Shown: piece after piece, positions 7,155 to 16,148 of the stretch | Numbering within the stretch: the first letter of the stretch is position 1 | Layout: every line of letters begins with the position of its first letter | Assembly: GCF_947305105.1 (NCBI RefSeq) | Contig: NZ_CAMZCS010000003.1 | Coordinates: forward strand, 122,155 to 186,154 | DNA: 64,000 nt | Origin: an uncultured Fibrobacter sp. | GTDB lineage: Bacteria > Fibrobacterota > Fibrobacteria > Fibrobacterales > Fibrobacteraceae | Reading direction: 5' to 3' | Notes under the pieces: generated by a model | Seen by the model: only the letters and a program-made list of their open reading frames with translations | What the model was told of the DNA's origin: nothing | Database searches by the model: none | Made by a program: the position numbers and the translations under genes

Positions 7155-8246
7155 ATGATTTTCGGAAAGTTCCTGAATGTTTTTTATGGATTACAGAAGC
7201 GTTCTAAGTTCTGTTTACTTCCTACTTCCTACTTCCTACTTCTGTTTTCCCTTGCCACGTCTGCATTCGCCGCGCAATCTTCCTACGACCTGATGGAACG
7301 TGCAAACGCCCTTTATCGCGAGGGCAAATTCAAGCAGGCCATCACGCTTTACCGCAAGGCGGAATCCCGCGGGGCCGACCCCGTCGCCACCAGTTTCAAC
7401 ATCGCGAATAGCTATTACCAGAGCGGCATGTATCCTGAGGCCGCCGCCTCTTACCGCAAAGCTGTCGATTTTTCGAACGGGGCTTTTTCTCCCGCACTTT
7501 TCAACATGGCGAGCGTGTACTTTAGGCTGCGCCAGTATCCCGAATGTGTGGCGGCGTACCACCGCGCGTTGAAACTGGAGCCGGAAAACGTTTCCGGCTG
7601 GCTTTACTTAGGCGAAGCCTACAGTAAAACAGGCGACGCGGTCGGCGCGCTCCGCGCCATTGAAAAGGCTTACCAGTTCGACAAGGACGACATCAGCATT
7701 GTTTACCAGCTTTCTGAGGCGAACATCGCGCTGAACGATTTTGACCGCGCCGTATCCGTCATCCGTGAGGGCTATGCGGCCCATCCCGACGAAGTTGACT
7801 TCCTCGTGTATTTGGGCGATGTCTACCGCCTGAACAAAAAATACGAAGAAAGCGCCGGCGCTTATCGCGAGGCTTTAGGCGTCCGTCCCGACGATACGGC
7901 GACCATGTACAAGTTGGCCGATGTCCTCGCCGAAGATGATAAACCGTTCGTGGCGATGGATGTGCTGAACAACATAGTGAACATCAAGCCCGACTTTACC
8001 GATGCCGCGATTTTCCTCGGGAACCTCGCTTACGATGCGAAGTTCTATGATCGCGCCGAATCGGCCTACGACTTGGCCGCCAAGCAGGGCAATGCCGAAG
8101 CCGTTTTCGGTTTCAAGAACATGGCCTACGATGCCCATGCCGAAAAGCGCGATGCCGAAGCCCTGCGCCTGTTGCGTGTCGCGCAGAAATATTTCCCCGA
8201 TGATGTCACCATCCAAGCTGACATCTTGGAGTTTGAGAGTAATTAG
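7155..8246 (+). CDS. Secreted TPR-repeat protein of the TonB operon
   Basis: 363 residues: a signal peptide followed by at least eight tetratricopeptide-like units (for example YDLMERANALYREGKFKQA, then GWLYLGEAYSKTGDAVGAL). A TPR gene normally closes TonB2-type operons (DUF3450, TtpC, ExbB, ExbD, TonB, TPR), so a periplasmic scaffold role in the complex is likely. The signal peptide core LLPTSYFLLL is encoded by an array of CCTACTT heptamers (7214-7241), i.e. repeat DNA is used as coding sequence. The ATG at 7155 is the only upstream Met in frame. Its ribosome-binding site is poor and it sits between inversely oriented repeat arrays. Confidence 0.8.
   Translation: MIFGKFLNVFYGLQKRSKFCLLPTSYFLLLFSLATSAFAAQSSYDLMERANALYREGKFKQAITLYRKAESRGADPVATSFNIANSYYQSGMYPEAAASYRKAVDFSNGAFSPALFNMASVYFRLRQYPECVAAYHRALKLEPENVSGWLYLGEAYSKTGDAVGALRAIEKAYQFDKDDISIVYQLSEANIALNDFDRAVSVIREGYAAHPDEVDFLVYLGDVYRLNKKYEESAGAYREALGVRPDDTATMYKLADVLAEDDKPFVAMDVLNNIVNIKPDFTDAAIFLGNLAYDAKFYDRAESAYDLAAKQGNAEAVFGFKNMAYDAHAEKRDAEALRLLRVAQKYFPDDVTIQADILEFESN
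7214..7241. repeat. Heptamer array inside the TPR signal peptide
   Basis: TTTACTT followed by three perfect CCTACTT units, translated as part of the hydrophobic core of the TPR protein's signal peptide. Confidence 0.85.
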
Positions 8247-8261
8247 CCTGTTTTAGAGGCT

Positions 8262-9329
8262 CTATAGTTTCCCAAAAAATGCATCGGCGAGGCATGCGCG
8301 GAAGGCGTGGATGCGGTCGGCGTTCGGTTCGCGGTGCGGGTAAGTAAAATCGCTGAGCAGGATGACTGCGGCGCCTGCGATGGGGTCGCAGACGATGCTT
8401 GCGCCGGTGAAACCCGTCTTGCCGAAGGTGCGGGGTGAGATATGCGACCCCATGAACTTGCTCTGGGCAAGTTCCCAGCCCAAGGCTGTGCAGGCGCCCT
8501 CCGCGGCAGTGGCGCCCGCGGGCATGAACTTGGTAGCATTTTCGCGGGTAAAGGCGTTTCGGCTTACTAGGTCGAGGATTCCCTTCGGCTCGTCGTTCAT
8601 CACCATCTGCACGAACTTGAGCAGGTCGGGCACGCAGCTGAACATGCCTGCGCTCCCGACCGGGAATAGTTTGCGCAGCACCCAGGCGCTCTCGTCGTGG
8701 ATTTCTCCCTGGATTTCGCGGCCGCGGAAGTTGCAGAACTCCGTCGGTGCAATTTCGTTTTTGGGTACCGGATTCCAGTCGCGGCTCAGCGGGTCCCAGC
8801 CGCTACGCGTCATGCCGAGCGGTTCAAAGAACCGCTCGCGGCCCTGCTGTTGCAGGTCCGCACCCGCCAGCCGCTGCAGTATGATTCCCAGGAGCACGCT
8901 TGCCGGGTTCCCGTAGTTGAAATCTTCGCCGGGCGCCTTTGCAAATTGGTACGTGTACAGCGCATTCAGGATCCCTTCGGGTGGGAGCTCGCGCAGGGTC
9001 TTCATTGGCACGCGGTAATCAAGACTGTGCGTGAGCAGGTGGAAAATGCGGATGTCTTCGCGGTAGTTTGTCTGTAATTCCGGTATGAAGTCGACGACCT
9101 TCGTATCGATGTCAAGTTTGCCTTCGAGAATGTACGATAGTGCAAGCGTCGATGTGGGGCATACCTTCGTGAGACTTGCAATGTCGAATACGGTGTTTTC
9201 GGGGGTATTGAGGGCTACGGTGCGTACCGACCCGTCGGGCAAGATGAACCCCGCGACCGCCTTGTGGAACACGTTCTCCGATTCGGCCTGCTGGAGAAGT
9301 TTTTTGATACTGTAATCGTCAAAATGCAT
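8262..9329 (-). CDS. Serine beta-lactamase-fold hydrolase (class C / esterase-like)
   Basis: 355 residues with the three motifs of the serine beta-lactamase/penicillin-binding fold: SLTK (SxxK nucleophile, about residue 52), YGN (about residue 139) and KTG near the C-terminus (FGKTGFTGA). Members include AmpC, D-aminopeptidases and EstB-type esterases; the sequence does not decide which. There is no signal peptide, so it is probably cytoplasmic, which argues against a resistance enzyme. It converges with the TPR gene (15-bp gap) and diverges from the Nudix gene (56 bp). Confidence 0.85.
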   Translation of the reverse strand: MHFDDYSIKKLLQQAESENVFHKAVAGFILPDGSVRTVALNTPENTVFDIASLTKVCPTSTLALSYILEGKLDIDTKVVDFIPELQTNYREDIRIFHLLTHSLDYRVPMKTLRELPPEGILNALYTYQFAKAPGEDFNYGNPASVLLGIILQRLAGADLQQQGRERFFEPLGMTRSGWDPLSRDWNPVPKNEIAPTEFCNFRGREIQGEIHDESAWVLRKLFPVGSAGMFSCVPDLLKFVQMVMNDEPKGILDLVSRNAFTRENATKFMPAGATAAEGACTALGWELAQSKFMGSHISPRTFGKTGFTGASIVCDPIAGAAVILLSDFTYPHREPNADRIHAFRACLADAFFGKL

Positions 9330-9385
9330 GGCCTAATTTTAGAAAAAGGCTGTTGCCCCCGAAGTGGAAAAACTACTATTGACAC

Positions 9386-9931
9386 ATGCAAGAAGAACAG
9401 ATAGACATATTGAATCCGGACGGCACCCCTGCGGGCTATTCCTGTGGCCGCACCCGCGTGCATGCTGAAGGTCTGTGGCACCGTACCGTACACGTTTGGG
9501 TGTTCAACGGCGAAGGAAAAATCCTTTTCCAGTTGCGCAGTCACCTCAAGGAGAACAACCCGAACCTGCTGGACACTAGCTGCGCGGGCCATATCTCGGC
9601 AGGGGATACCAGCAAGAATGCTGCCATCCGTGAACTTCGCGAAGAACTCGGCCTGAACAAATCCCCAGAAGACCTCGAGTTCCTCTTTGTGGCAATCCAC
9701 GAGAATGCGCTGAATGGCGGAACCTATATTGACAACGAGTATTATGATACGTACCGTACGAGCGTTACCGACGAAGAAGCCGCCCATTTGGTGCCGCAAC
9801 CTGGCGAAGTGGACGATTTCGTCTGGATGACTCTGGATGAGTTTTTCGCATTACATGCGCAAAATCCCGAAAAATTCGTTGAGCATCCAAAGGACTATGG
9901 CTGGCTGGGTGTTTTACGGGGGCGCAATTAG
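9386..9931 (+). CDS. Nudix hydrolase
   Basis: 181 residues with a Nudix box from GHISAGD to RELREELGL. The metal-binding RE and EE pairs are present; the first glutamate of the consensus (GX5E) is aspartate here. The context AGHISAGD and the leading region (DGTPAGYSCGRTRVHAEGLWH, read in two parts) resemble the IDI/YfcD-like and plant NUDT3-like subgroup rather than MutT. It should hydrolyse a nucleoside or isoprenoid diphosphate-type substrate, not determinable here. It diverges from the serine hydrolase gene and is followed 36 bp later by a surface protein gene. Confidence 0.85.
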   Translation: MQEEQIDILNPDGTPAGYSCGRTRVHAEGLWHRTVHVWVFNGEGKILFQLRSHLKENNPNLLDTSCAGHISAGDTSKNAAIRELREELGLNKSPEDLEFLFVAIHENALNGGTYIDNEYYDTYRTSVTDEEAAHLVPQPGEVDDFVWMTLDEFFALHAQNPEKFVEHPKDYGWLGVLRGRN

Positions 9932-9967
9932 CTATATTAAGGGTATGTTAAGGAAAAGGGGACAAAT

Positions 9968-12001
9968 ATGGTAAAGAAATTTGCTCTTATATTGATGGCC
10001 GTGTGTAGTGCGGCTTTTGCGGTAAAAAGCACTTTCAAAGTGGAAGCTGCTAACGTCCCAAACGGGACAATTCAATTCTTTGGAAATGAGTTTGCTAACG
10101 ATTCGTCGGTATATGTTGGCGCAACGGTGGGTGTACTTTATACTCCGGCAACAGGCTATGTATTGGAAAGTGCGAAAGCCTATAAGACTGCAGATCCCAC
10201 CGAAGAAATTACGCTGCAGGAAGTTTCCAGTAACAATTACAGTTTCACGATGCCTTCGGCAGAGGTGACTCTCTCGGGATCGTTCAAGAAGGGTTCCTAC
10301 ACGGTTACGGTCAATGGTTGCACGCTGTTGGATTGCCCGGATCCTGTAATCAAGGAATTCGGATCGTCGGTCTCGTTCATCGTTAAAAAAGCCTCCAACT
10401 TAAAGGGAGGATTTGAAATAGGTGTGAGCGGCCTTGGTAATGGAGCAATCACCTCGTCGTCTTCAAATACTTCTGAAGGGACTGAATATACATACACCTT
10501 CACGATGCCAGGAAATGATGTGACCTTTAATATGACGGAGAAGCTTTCGGAAGCTCCGACCCGTTACGAGATTACCCTTAACGGTTGTGATGGCCTGAAT
10601 TGCTCCGCTCCTGATTCCGCGGATGTGGACGATGAAGTGACTATTAGCATTCTCAACACCGATAGCGTGAGGACCACTGGAGTGGAAATTGCCGGTTTTG
10701 ACAATGGCGATGTCGTGAGAAAGGTTGATAACGCCGATTCGACCGTCTATGTTATCAAGATGCCCAGTAACGACGTGACTTTGTCCATTTCTTCCGAAGC
10801 GATGACATACCTGGTTTCCGTCCAGAAAGCTCAAAACGGGACTATTTCGTACACAGGAGATTCTTACGTTAAATATGGTTCCAATGTCTCGTTCACAGTG
10901 ACTCCCGACGAGAACTATGAGATTGATTTTGTAAAGGTGGTGAATGCCGTGGATGTGTCAAAATCGGTTACCCCGACCAAGAAGAACAATGTTTACACCT
11001 ACAAGGTCCCCGGTTTCAACACAATCATTGCCGCCGCGTTCAAGGCTGTGGCTGGCTCCTCTTCGAGCGCGACGAGTTCGCAGAGCAATAGTTCCAGCAG
11101 CTCCAAAAAGGTTGAATCGTCGAGCAGCAGCTCCGATAGCCAGAGTTCCTCGTCTAGCGAAGACAACGGTTACTATTGCGTGAATGTGGAACCGGACGAA
11201 AATGGTGAAATCCTGATGGCGGGTTCGTTCTCTAAACAAAACAAGAACTGCACTCTCGAAGGGAACGAAATTACGCTGGGCGTTTATCCTGAATCGGGTT
11301 ACACTTTGGAATCCATCTCGGTCAAGAAGAAAAATGGCGACAAGGTCAATTTGGTGCAGGATAGTTCCACGTACAAGTTCACGATGCCCGGCTCTGATGT
11401 GACCGTAAAGGCAACCTATAAGGTTGGCGAGTACGAGGTCAAGGTAGAAGGCTGCGGCGAACTGAAGTGCGAAGTTTCTAAAACTAAGGCAAAAGCTGGC
11501 GACGATATCAAGGTGACGATTACTCTTGTGTCTGGGTATACTGGCTTTACGCTCTCGGCAAAAGGAGTCACAAGCATCGACAGGAAAGATTCCGGTGCGA
11601 AAACGAACCTCACGTTCAAGATGCCCGGCAACGACGTGACCATAACGGTCGAACCGCAAGGAAAGTCGAACACGGCAACTTCTAGCAGTTCGAGCAAGGA
11701 AGGGGGCGATAGCAAGTCGTCCAGTTCCGGCAAGAGTAGCTCCAGTAAGAGCAGTTCCAGTAAGGGCAAGGATGCTATTCATGTCTCTGCCCAGCTGCCG
11801 CAGTTTAGCGTGATTGCTGCCGACCGTCAGATTCTCGTTTCCGGCGTTCCGGCAGGTGCCGACTACTTCTTGCTCGACATCAACGGCCGCGTGATGTCCC
11901 AGGGCTGCTCTGTTGCTCAGGACTTCGCGATTGCGGTTCCCCGTGCGGGCTATTATCTGCTCCGCGTCGGCAATACCGTGCGTACCGTGAACGTCCAGTA
12001 A
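9968..12001 (+). CDS. Secreted multi-domain repeat protein with poly-Ser linkers and C-terminal sorting-like domain
   Basis: 677 residues. A signal peptide (ending SAAFA) precedes five to six repeated beta-rich units of about 80 residues. Most end in FTMPGNDVT or a close variant, and several begin with xxVxGCxxLxC (for example YTVTVNGCTLLDC). They resemble divergent InlB/Listeria-Bacteroides-type repeats with an added disulphide. Two serine-rich linkers (about residues 363-397 and 575-605) are typical Fibrobacter spacers. The last 70 residues (YFLLDINGRVMSQG...YYLLRVG) look like a type A T9SS C-terminal sorting domain. The protein is probably displayed or released outside the cell; ligand unknown. 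Confidence 0.75.
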   Translation: MVKKFALILMAVCSAAFAVKSTFKVEAANVPNGTIQFFGNEFANDSSVYVGATVGVLYTPATGYVLESAKAYKTADPTEEITLQEVSSNNYSFTMPSAEVTLSGSFKKGSYTVTVNGCTLLDCPDPVIKEFGSSVSFIVKKASNLKGGFEIGVSGLGNGAITSSSSNTSEGTEYTYTFTMPGNDVTFNMTEKLSEAPTRYEITLNGCDGLNCSAPDSADVDDEVTISILNTDSVRTTGVEIAGFDNGDVVRKVDNADSTVYVIKMPSNDVTLSISSEAMTYLVSVQKAQNGTISYTGDSYVKYGSNVSFTVTPDENYEIDFVKVVNAVDVSKSVTPTKKNNVYTYKVPGFNTIIAAAFKAVAGSSSSATSSQSNSSSSSKKVESSSSSSDSQSSSSSEDNGYYCVNVEPDENGEILMAGSFSKQNKNCTLEGNEITLGVYPESGYTLESISVKKKNGDKVNLVQDSSTYKFTMPGSDVTVKATYKVGEYEVKVEGCGELKCEVSKTKAKAGDDIKVTITLVSGYTGFTLSAKGVTSIDRKDSGAKTNLTFKMPGNDVTITVEPQGKSNTATSSSSSKEGGDSKSSSSGKSSSSKSSSSKGKDAIHVSAQLPQFSVIAADRQILVSGVPAGADYFLLDINGRVMSQGCSVAQDFAIAVPRAGYYLLRVGNTVRTVNVQ

Positions 12002-12019
12002 CGTTGTAGGTGCGTCTCC

Positions 12020-12259
12020 ATGTCCAAGGCTATTGCCGGGCGCAAGTACCGGCATTACAAGAAGGCGACGATGGTTTACACCGTCGTCGTGGCCGATGCC
12101 TTGGATTGTGAAAGCGTTCGGCCTCTGGTTGTCTACCGTAGCGAATACGATTCGCCCGACCATCCGAAGGGGACGGTTTGGGTGCGTTCCCGAGAAGATT
12201 TCGAAAGCAAGGTGACGCTTGCCGATGGTTCTGTCGTGGACCGCTTCACGGAAATTTAA
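12020..12259 (+). CDS. DUF1653 family small protein
   Basis: 79 residues. The pattern GRKYRHYKK, VVADALDCESVRPLVVY, then VWVRSREDFESKV matches the DUF1653 domain, a short beta-rich domain of unknown function often found alone or fused to nucleotide-related enzymes. It starts 19 bp after the stop of the surface protein gene and is probably cytoplasmic. It could be read from either neighbour's transcript; purF follows 75 bp later. Confidence 0.8.
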   Translation: MSKAIAGRKYRHYKKATMVYTVVVADALDCESVRPLVVYRSEYDSPDHPKGTVWVRSREDFESKVTLADGSVVDRFTEI

Positions 12260-12333
12260 TTGCCGGATTGAATCGTCCGTCCAAAATTTCTAATTTTGGC
12301 TAAAACGCTTTTTACTATTGCCAAGGAGTTTTT

Positions 12334-13806
12334 ATGGGCGGCTTTTGCGGGGTTGTTTCCAAGGACGATTGCGTTAGCGACTTGTTCTTCGGAACCGACT
12401 ACCATTCACATCTCGGCACTCACCGTGGCGGCATGGCGGTGCTGAAATCAAACGGAATGTTCCATCGTTCCATTCACAATATCCAGAACACGCCGTTCCG
12501 CAGCAAGTTCGAACACGACCTTGCTTCGTTCTCGGGTAAGGTTGGTGTCGGGGTTATTTCCGATACCGATCCGCAGCCGCTTGTCATGACGTCCAAGCTC
12601 GGGACGTTCGCGATTGTCACTGTCGGGCTCCTGACAAATATCGAGGAACTCAAGGACGAACTCTTCCGCAACAACTGCATGCAGCTCCAGTATTCCACGA
12701 CGAGCGGCATGGTCGGACCGACCGAGGTCGTCTCCGCACTTATCGCGACCCGTGATTCGATTGTGGATGGCCTCAAGTACGTTCACGAGAAGGTGAAGGG
12801 TAGCTGCTCTGTGCTCCTCATGGATAGCACGGGAAGGTTCTTCGCAAGCCGTGACAGATGGGGCCGCACGCCGATTATCCTCGGCAAGAAGGACGGCTCG
12901 ATGATTGTCGTCCAGGAAAGCTGCGCACTCCATAACTTGGGCTACGACTACGTCCGCGACCTGGGCCCTGGTGAAATTGTGGAACTCACTCCGGATGGCG
13001 ACGTCACGCTCGTCGAACCCGGCAAGAAGATGGCCATTTGCTCGTTCCTTTGGGTGTACTACGGCTACCCGGCATCCAGTTACGAAGGCCGCAATGTCGA
13101 GATGACGCGCTACCGCTGCGGTTCCGCTCTCGCCAAGAGAACTCCCACCGAAGCCGATGCCGCCTGCGGTATCCCGGATTCCGGTACGTCGCACGCGTTA
13201 GGTTATGCACACGAAGCCGGCATCAAGTTTGCTCGCCCCTTCGTCAAGTACACGCCCACGTGGGCCCGCTCCTTCATGCCGCAAGACCAAAAACAGCGCG
13301 AACGTGTGGCTTCGATGAAACTCATCCCGATTCCTGGGCTCATCAAGGACCGTCGCCTTGTGTTCTGCGACGATTCCATCGTGCGCGGCACGCAGCTTGG
13401 CAAACAGGCTCAGAAACTTTATTCGCTCGGATGTAAAGAGACGCACATGCGTATTGCCTGCCCCCCGCTCGTTTATCCGTGCAAGTTCATCAACTTCTCT
13501 CGTTCCAAGAACGAGTACGACCTGATTACGCGTCGCTACATTCGCGACCAGGAAGGCGAGAATCCGGAAATCGAGAAGTACACCGACCCGGATACCGATG
13601 CCTACAAGGGAATGGTGGAATACATCCGTCAGAAACTCAACTTGACGACGCTTGCATTCCAGCGTATCGACGACGTGGTCCATGCCATTGGCCTCCCGGC
13701 AGAACAGCTTTGTACGTATTGCTGGAGCGGCAAGGATTATGCCGAGACCGGTGATTGCTACCACTGCCCCTGCGAAGAATGCCACGAGAAGTCGAAGAAA
13801 GAATAA
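12334..13806 (+). CDS. purF: Amidophosphoribosyltransferase (glutamine PRPP amidotransferase)
   Basis: 490 residues; first committed step of purine synthesis. It has an N-terminal Ntn-type glutaminase domain and a C-terminal phosphoribosyltransferase domain with PRPP loop VFCDDSIVRGT. The presumed nucleophile is Cys5 in MGGFCGVV, so three residues besides Met must be removed or tolerated; most PurF start MCG. Cysteines expected for a 4Fe-4S cluster appear in MAICSF, RIACPPLVYPCKF and LCTYCWSGKDY. An extra tail carries CYHCPCEEC, which is odd. The ATG at 12334 has AAGGAG eight bases upstream. A bidirectional hairpin follows the stop codon. Confidence 0.9.
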   Translation: MGGFCGVVSKDDCVSDLFFGTDYHSHLGTHRGGMAVLKSNGMFHRSIHNIQNTPFRSKFEHDLASFSGKVGVGVISDTDPQPLVMTSKLGTFAIVTVGLLTNIEELKDELFRNNCMQLQYSTTSGMVGPTEVVSALIATRDSIVDGLKYVHEKVKGSCSVLLMDSTGRFFASRDRWGRTPIILGKKDGSMIVVQESCALHNLGYDYVRDLGPGEIVELTPDGDVTLVEPGKKMAICSFLWVYYGYPASSYEGRNVEMTRYRCGSALAKRTPTEADAACGIPDSGTSHALGYAHEAGIKFARPFVKYTPTWARSFMPQDQKQRERVASMKLIPIPGLIKDRRLVFCDDSIVRGTQLGKQAQKLYSLGCKETHMRIACPPLVYPCKFINFSRSKNEYDLITRRYIRDQEGENPEIEKYTDPDTDAYKGMVEYIRQKLNLTTLAFQRIDDVVHAIGLPAEQLCTYCWSGKDYAETGDCYHCPCEECHEKSKKE

Positions 13807-13830
13807 AAGAACTTGAAATGATAATGCAAA

Positions 13831-13852
13831 AATGGCGGGTTTGACCCGCCAT
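13831..13852. terminator. Bidirectional terminator between purF and the GH5 gene
   Basis: A near-perfect hairpin (AATGGCGGG / CCCGCCATT, TTGA loop) is followed by eight T on the plus strand and preceded by an A-rich stretch that serves the minus strand. It lies between the convergent purF and GH5 genes. Confidence 0.8.
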
Positions 13853-13857
13853 TTTTT

Positions 13858-14931
13858 TTACCCTTTTGCAAGTAAATCCAGCAGTTCCTGGTCGAGCCTT
13901 TCGGGGTTGTTGTACTGCGGCAGGTCGTTGTGCAGCGACTCTCCTTTGGAAACAATCCCGAAGTCCAGATTCTTGTAGTTCCAGTAGCTGTAGCCTACGT
14001 CGGCATCGCGCAGGATATCCATGAAGTCGTGCATCCAGGCCATCTGGTATTTGCGCGGCACTTGTACGTAAACTCCGAATTCGTTGCAGGCGACGGGCAG
14101 GTCGTATTTGGCGCGGAAGTCTAGCGCATTCTGGATGCTTGCTTGTAGCCTTGCCTTGTCCCATTTGCCGTATTCCACGTCAAGCCGGGTTTCGGCGCCT
14201 TGTTCGGGTGCGGCGTAGTCCCCAGGCCAGGGGCGTTCTATTTTGAAGAACGGGTCGGTGATCCAGGCGGCACCTTGGTGGGTGAACGTCACGGGGGTGT
14301 AGGTGTGGAAACTGTAGATGGCGTTGTCGTCGTCGAGCGGAGTCAGGTACTGGAATTCGCGGGCGCTGTTCCACTTGTTGCTCCCGACCACGATGGTGTT
14401 CTTGGGGGCATGCTTGCGGATGGCCCAGAAAATTTCGTCCTTGACTTTGTCCCAAATCCGGGAATCGGTGGCGGCAGGCTCGTTCAAGAGCTCCATCATC
14501 ACGCGGGGCTCGTTGCTGTAACGCTCTGCCATGTAGGCCCAGACTTTCGCGGTGTCTTTGCGGGCATCGGCGCTGACGAAGAACGGTTGTTCCTGGTACG
14601 AACCCAGGTGGAAATCGTGCCCCGGGCACTTGTGCAGGTCCAGGATGACGTCTAGGCCGGTGGCCTGGATATCGCGGAGGGCCTTGTCGAGCAGTGCGAA
14701 AACCTCGTCCTTGGGCTTGAGTCCTTCCGTTTCGAACAGGTTAAAGTAGTCCACGGGCAGGCGCACGTGGTTGAACCCCGCCTTGTGGATTCGCGCGAAA
14801 TCTTCGACGGAGAGGAATGTCCGGATGTGCTCCAGTATTCCGGGAAAACCCGCAGGATCCTTTTCTTCGATACAGTCGACTTGGCTAAACCAGCCGCCCA
14901 AATTCACTCCGCGCAGTCGTTCCCGCTTCAT
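13858..14931 (-). CDS. Glycoside hydrolase family 5 enzyme, apparently cytoplasmic
   Basis: 357 residues forming a GH5 barrel: RGVNLGGWFSQ at the start, HVRLPVDYF, then MMELLNEPA with the acid/base glutamate (about residue 157) and CNEFGVYVQ with the nucleophile (about residue 295). No signal peptide is visible, so it may act on imported oligosaccharides rather than on cellulose outside. The opening RGVNLGGW resembles exo-beta-1,3-glucanase-type GH5 members, but substrate cannot be assigned. It is followed, in transcription order, by the purF terminator region; the small gene at 14960-15250 lies 28 bp upstream and may share its transcript. Confidence 0.88.
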   Translation of the reverse strand: MKRERLRGVNLGGWFSQVDCIEEKDPAGFPGILEHIRTFLSVEDFARIHKAGFNHVRLPVDYFNLFETEGLKPKDEVFALLDKALRDIQATGLDVILDLHKCPGHDFHLGSYQEQPFFVSADARKDTAKVWAYMAERYSNEPRVMMELLNEPAATDSRIWDKVKDEIFWAIRKHAPKNTIVVGSNKWNSAREFQYLTPLDDDNAIYSFHTYTPVTFTHQGAAWITDPFFKIERPWPGDYAAPEQGAETRLDVEYGKWDKARLQASIQNALDFRAKYDLPVACNEFGVYVQVPRKYQMAWMHDFMDILRDADVGYSYWNYKNLDFGIVSKGESLHNDLPQYNNPERLDQELLDLLAKG

Positions 14932-14959
14932 AACATCCCTTTGTTTGTTGTTGAAATAA

Positions 14960-15250
14960 CTATTCGGCGGAGATCGTCAGGTCTTCGTCGGCAATGTTCA
15001 GCCCCATGATGACTTCCATGTCATCGGGGAGAGCCTTGAAATCAACGACAAGTCCGATTTTCTTTTCGTCGTCCTTCTGCTTCTCGAACTGGACGACGTC
15101 GTCAATCTTCATCTTGATCACGGCTTCCTGGGTGACAGGAATTTCAAGGATCATGCCCTTGCTGATCGGTCCTTCGACGATTTTTCCCTTAAAGACTAAA
15201 CTGCTCTGGTCGTCTCCGACGGAGGTTTTCTTCACGTGAAATACAGCCAT
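14960..15250 (-). CDS. Conserved-looking small protein, possible beta-barrel
   Basis: 96 residues, no signal peptide. The pattern LVFKGKIVEGPISKGMILEIP followed by VIKMKIDDVVQFEKQKDD resembles the beta-barrel of translation factor domain 2 (KGM..IP and alternating hydrophobics), but similarity is weak. It lies directly upstream of the GH5 gene on the same strand. I do not recognise a family; codon use is like that of its neighbours, so it is probably real. Confidence 0.6.
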   Translation of the reverse strand: MAVFHVKKTSVGDDQSSLVFKGKIVEGPISKGMILEIPVTQEAVIKMKIDDVVQFEKQKDDEKKIGLVVDFKALPDDMEVIMGLNIADEDLTISAE

Positions 15251-15329
15251 TATACCTTAATCACTATCTTTAATCGTTAGTTCTGTGGATTGCCTTTTTA
15301 GGCTAGCGAAGAAAAGTTAATTTTTTTGC

Positions 15330-16148
15330 ATGAACATTTGCGTGGGTCGTATTCCTTTTTTGGTCTGTGCGCCGTTCTTTCACGATTTTTTGAGAGAGAA
15401 CGCCGGATTGCCCGGTGTCGAATTCGTGGACGGGCCACCCAGTGCCCATTGTGCAGGGCTCAAGGAAGGGCGTATCCACCTTTCCCCGGCATCTTCTGTC
15501 ACCTTCGCGCAGAAACCCGGAGCGTTCGTGCTGTCGCCGGAACTTTGCACCTCTTGTGGCTTCGAGGTCCGTTCGGTCAAGCTTTTTTCCCGTTACCCCA
15601 TCGAGGAACTTTCGGGCAAGTCCGTCCGCATGACATCGCAGAGCGAAACCTCTGTCGCGCTGTTGCGGATTATCTTGGAAGACCGGTTCTCGCTGAAGCC
15701 GGATTATGTCTGTGGCGGTTCTGTGAGCCTGGCAGACGATGCGTGCCTCCTGATTGGAGACCAGGCGCTCGAGGAGAACGAACGGCACCGGTTCGCCTTC
15801 GGCTACGACCTCGGGACGCTGTGGCAGGCTTGGCAGGGAGTCCCGTTCGTGTTCGGGGCGTGGGTCATCTCGAAAGCTGTGCTTGGCCCAGATTGCCGCC
15901 CGACTGTGGAACGTTATATGGAATTGACGCAAGAAAGCATCGATAAGTTCCGCGAAGACAAGGCTCACGCATTGGACCTTTGGCTCGCAAAATATCCCGT
16001 GAACTTGCCGCGCCCTGTGGTGGACGAATACTACAATGCACTGGACTACCGGTTCACGGAGCAGCGCAAGGAATCGCTCAAAATGTTCTTCGAATATGCG
16101 TCCCGCCGTGGTTTGGTGCCTTGTGTCCCTCGCTTGGAGTACCTCTAG
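15330..16148 (+). CDS. mqnA: Chorismate dehydratase-like protein (MqnA/MqnD family)
   Basis: 272 residues with the two-lobed periplasmic-binding-like fold of MqnA/MqnD: an early basic glycine-rich strand (VGRIPFLVCAPFF), GRIHLSPASSVTFA, LLIGDQALEEN and DLGTLWQAWQGVPFVFGAW. MqnA converts chorismate to 3-enolpyruvylbenzoate in the futalosine route to menaquinone, consistent with fumarate-respiring, succinate-forming Fibrobacter metabolism (inference). MqnD is the alternative; GDQAL and the length favour MqnA. No other mqn genes are in the window. Confidence 0.75.
   Translation: MNICVGRIPFLVCAPFFHDFLRENAGLPGVEFVDGPPSAHCAGLKEGRIHLSPASSVTFAQKPGAFVLSPELCTSCGFEVRSVKLFSRYPIEELSGKSVRMTSQSETSVALLRIILEDRFSLKPDYVCGGSVSLADDACLLIGDQALEENERHRFAFGYDLGTLWQAWQGVPFVFGAWVISKAVLGPDCRPTVERYMELTQESIDKFREDKAHALDLWLAKYPVNLPRPVVDEYYNALDYRFTEQRKESLKMFFEYASRRGLVPCVPRLEYL

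Noticed and set aside
10958..12163. 401-codon open frame on the minus strand
   Set aside because: Antisense to the surface repeat protein and the DUF1653 gene; no motifs.
12260..12333. Purine riboswitch before purF
   Set aside because: The space is only 74 bp and shows no purine-aptamer core.
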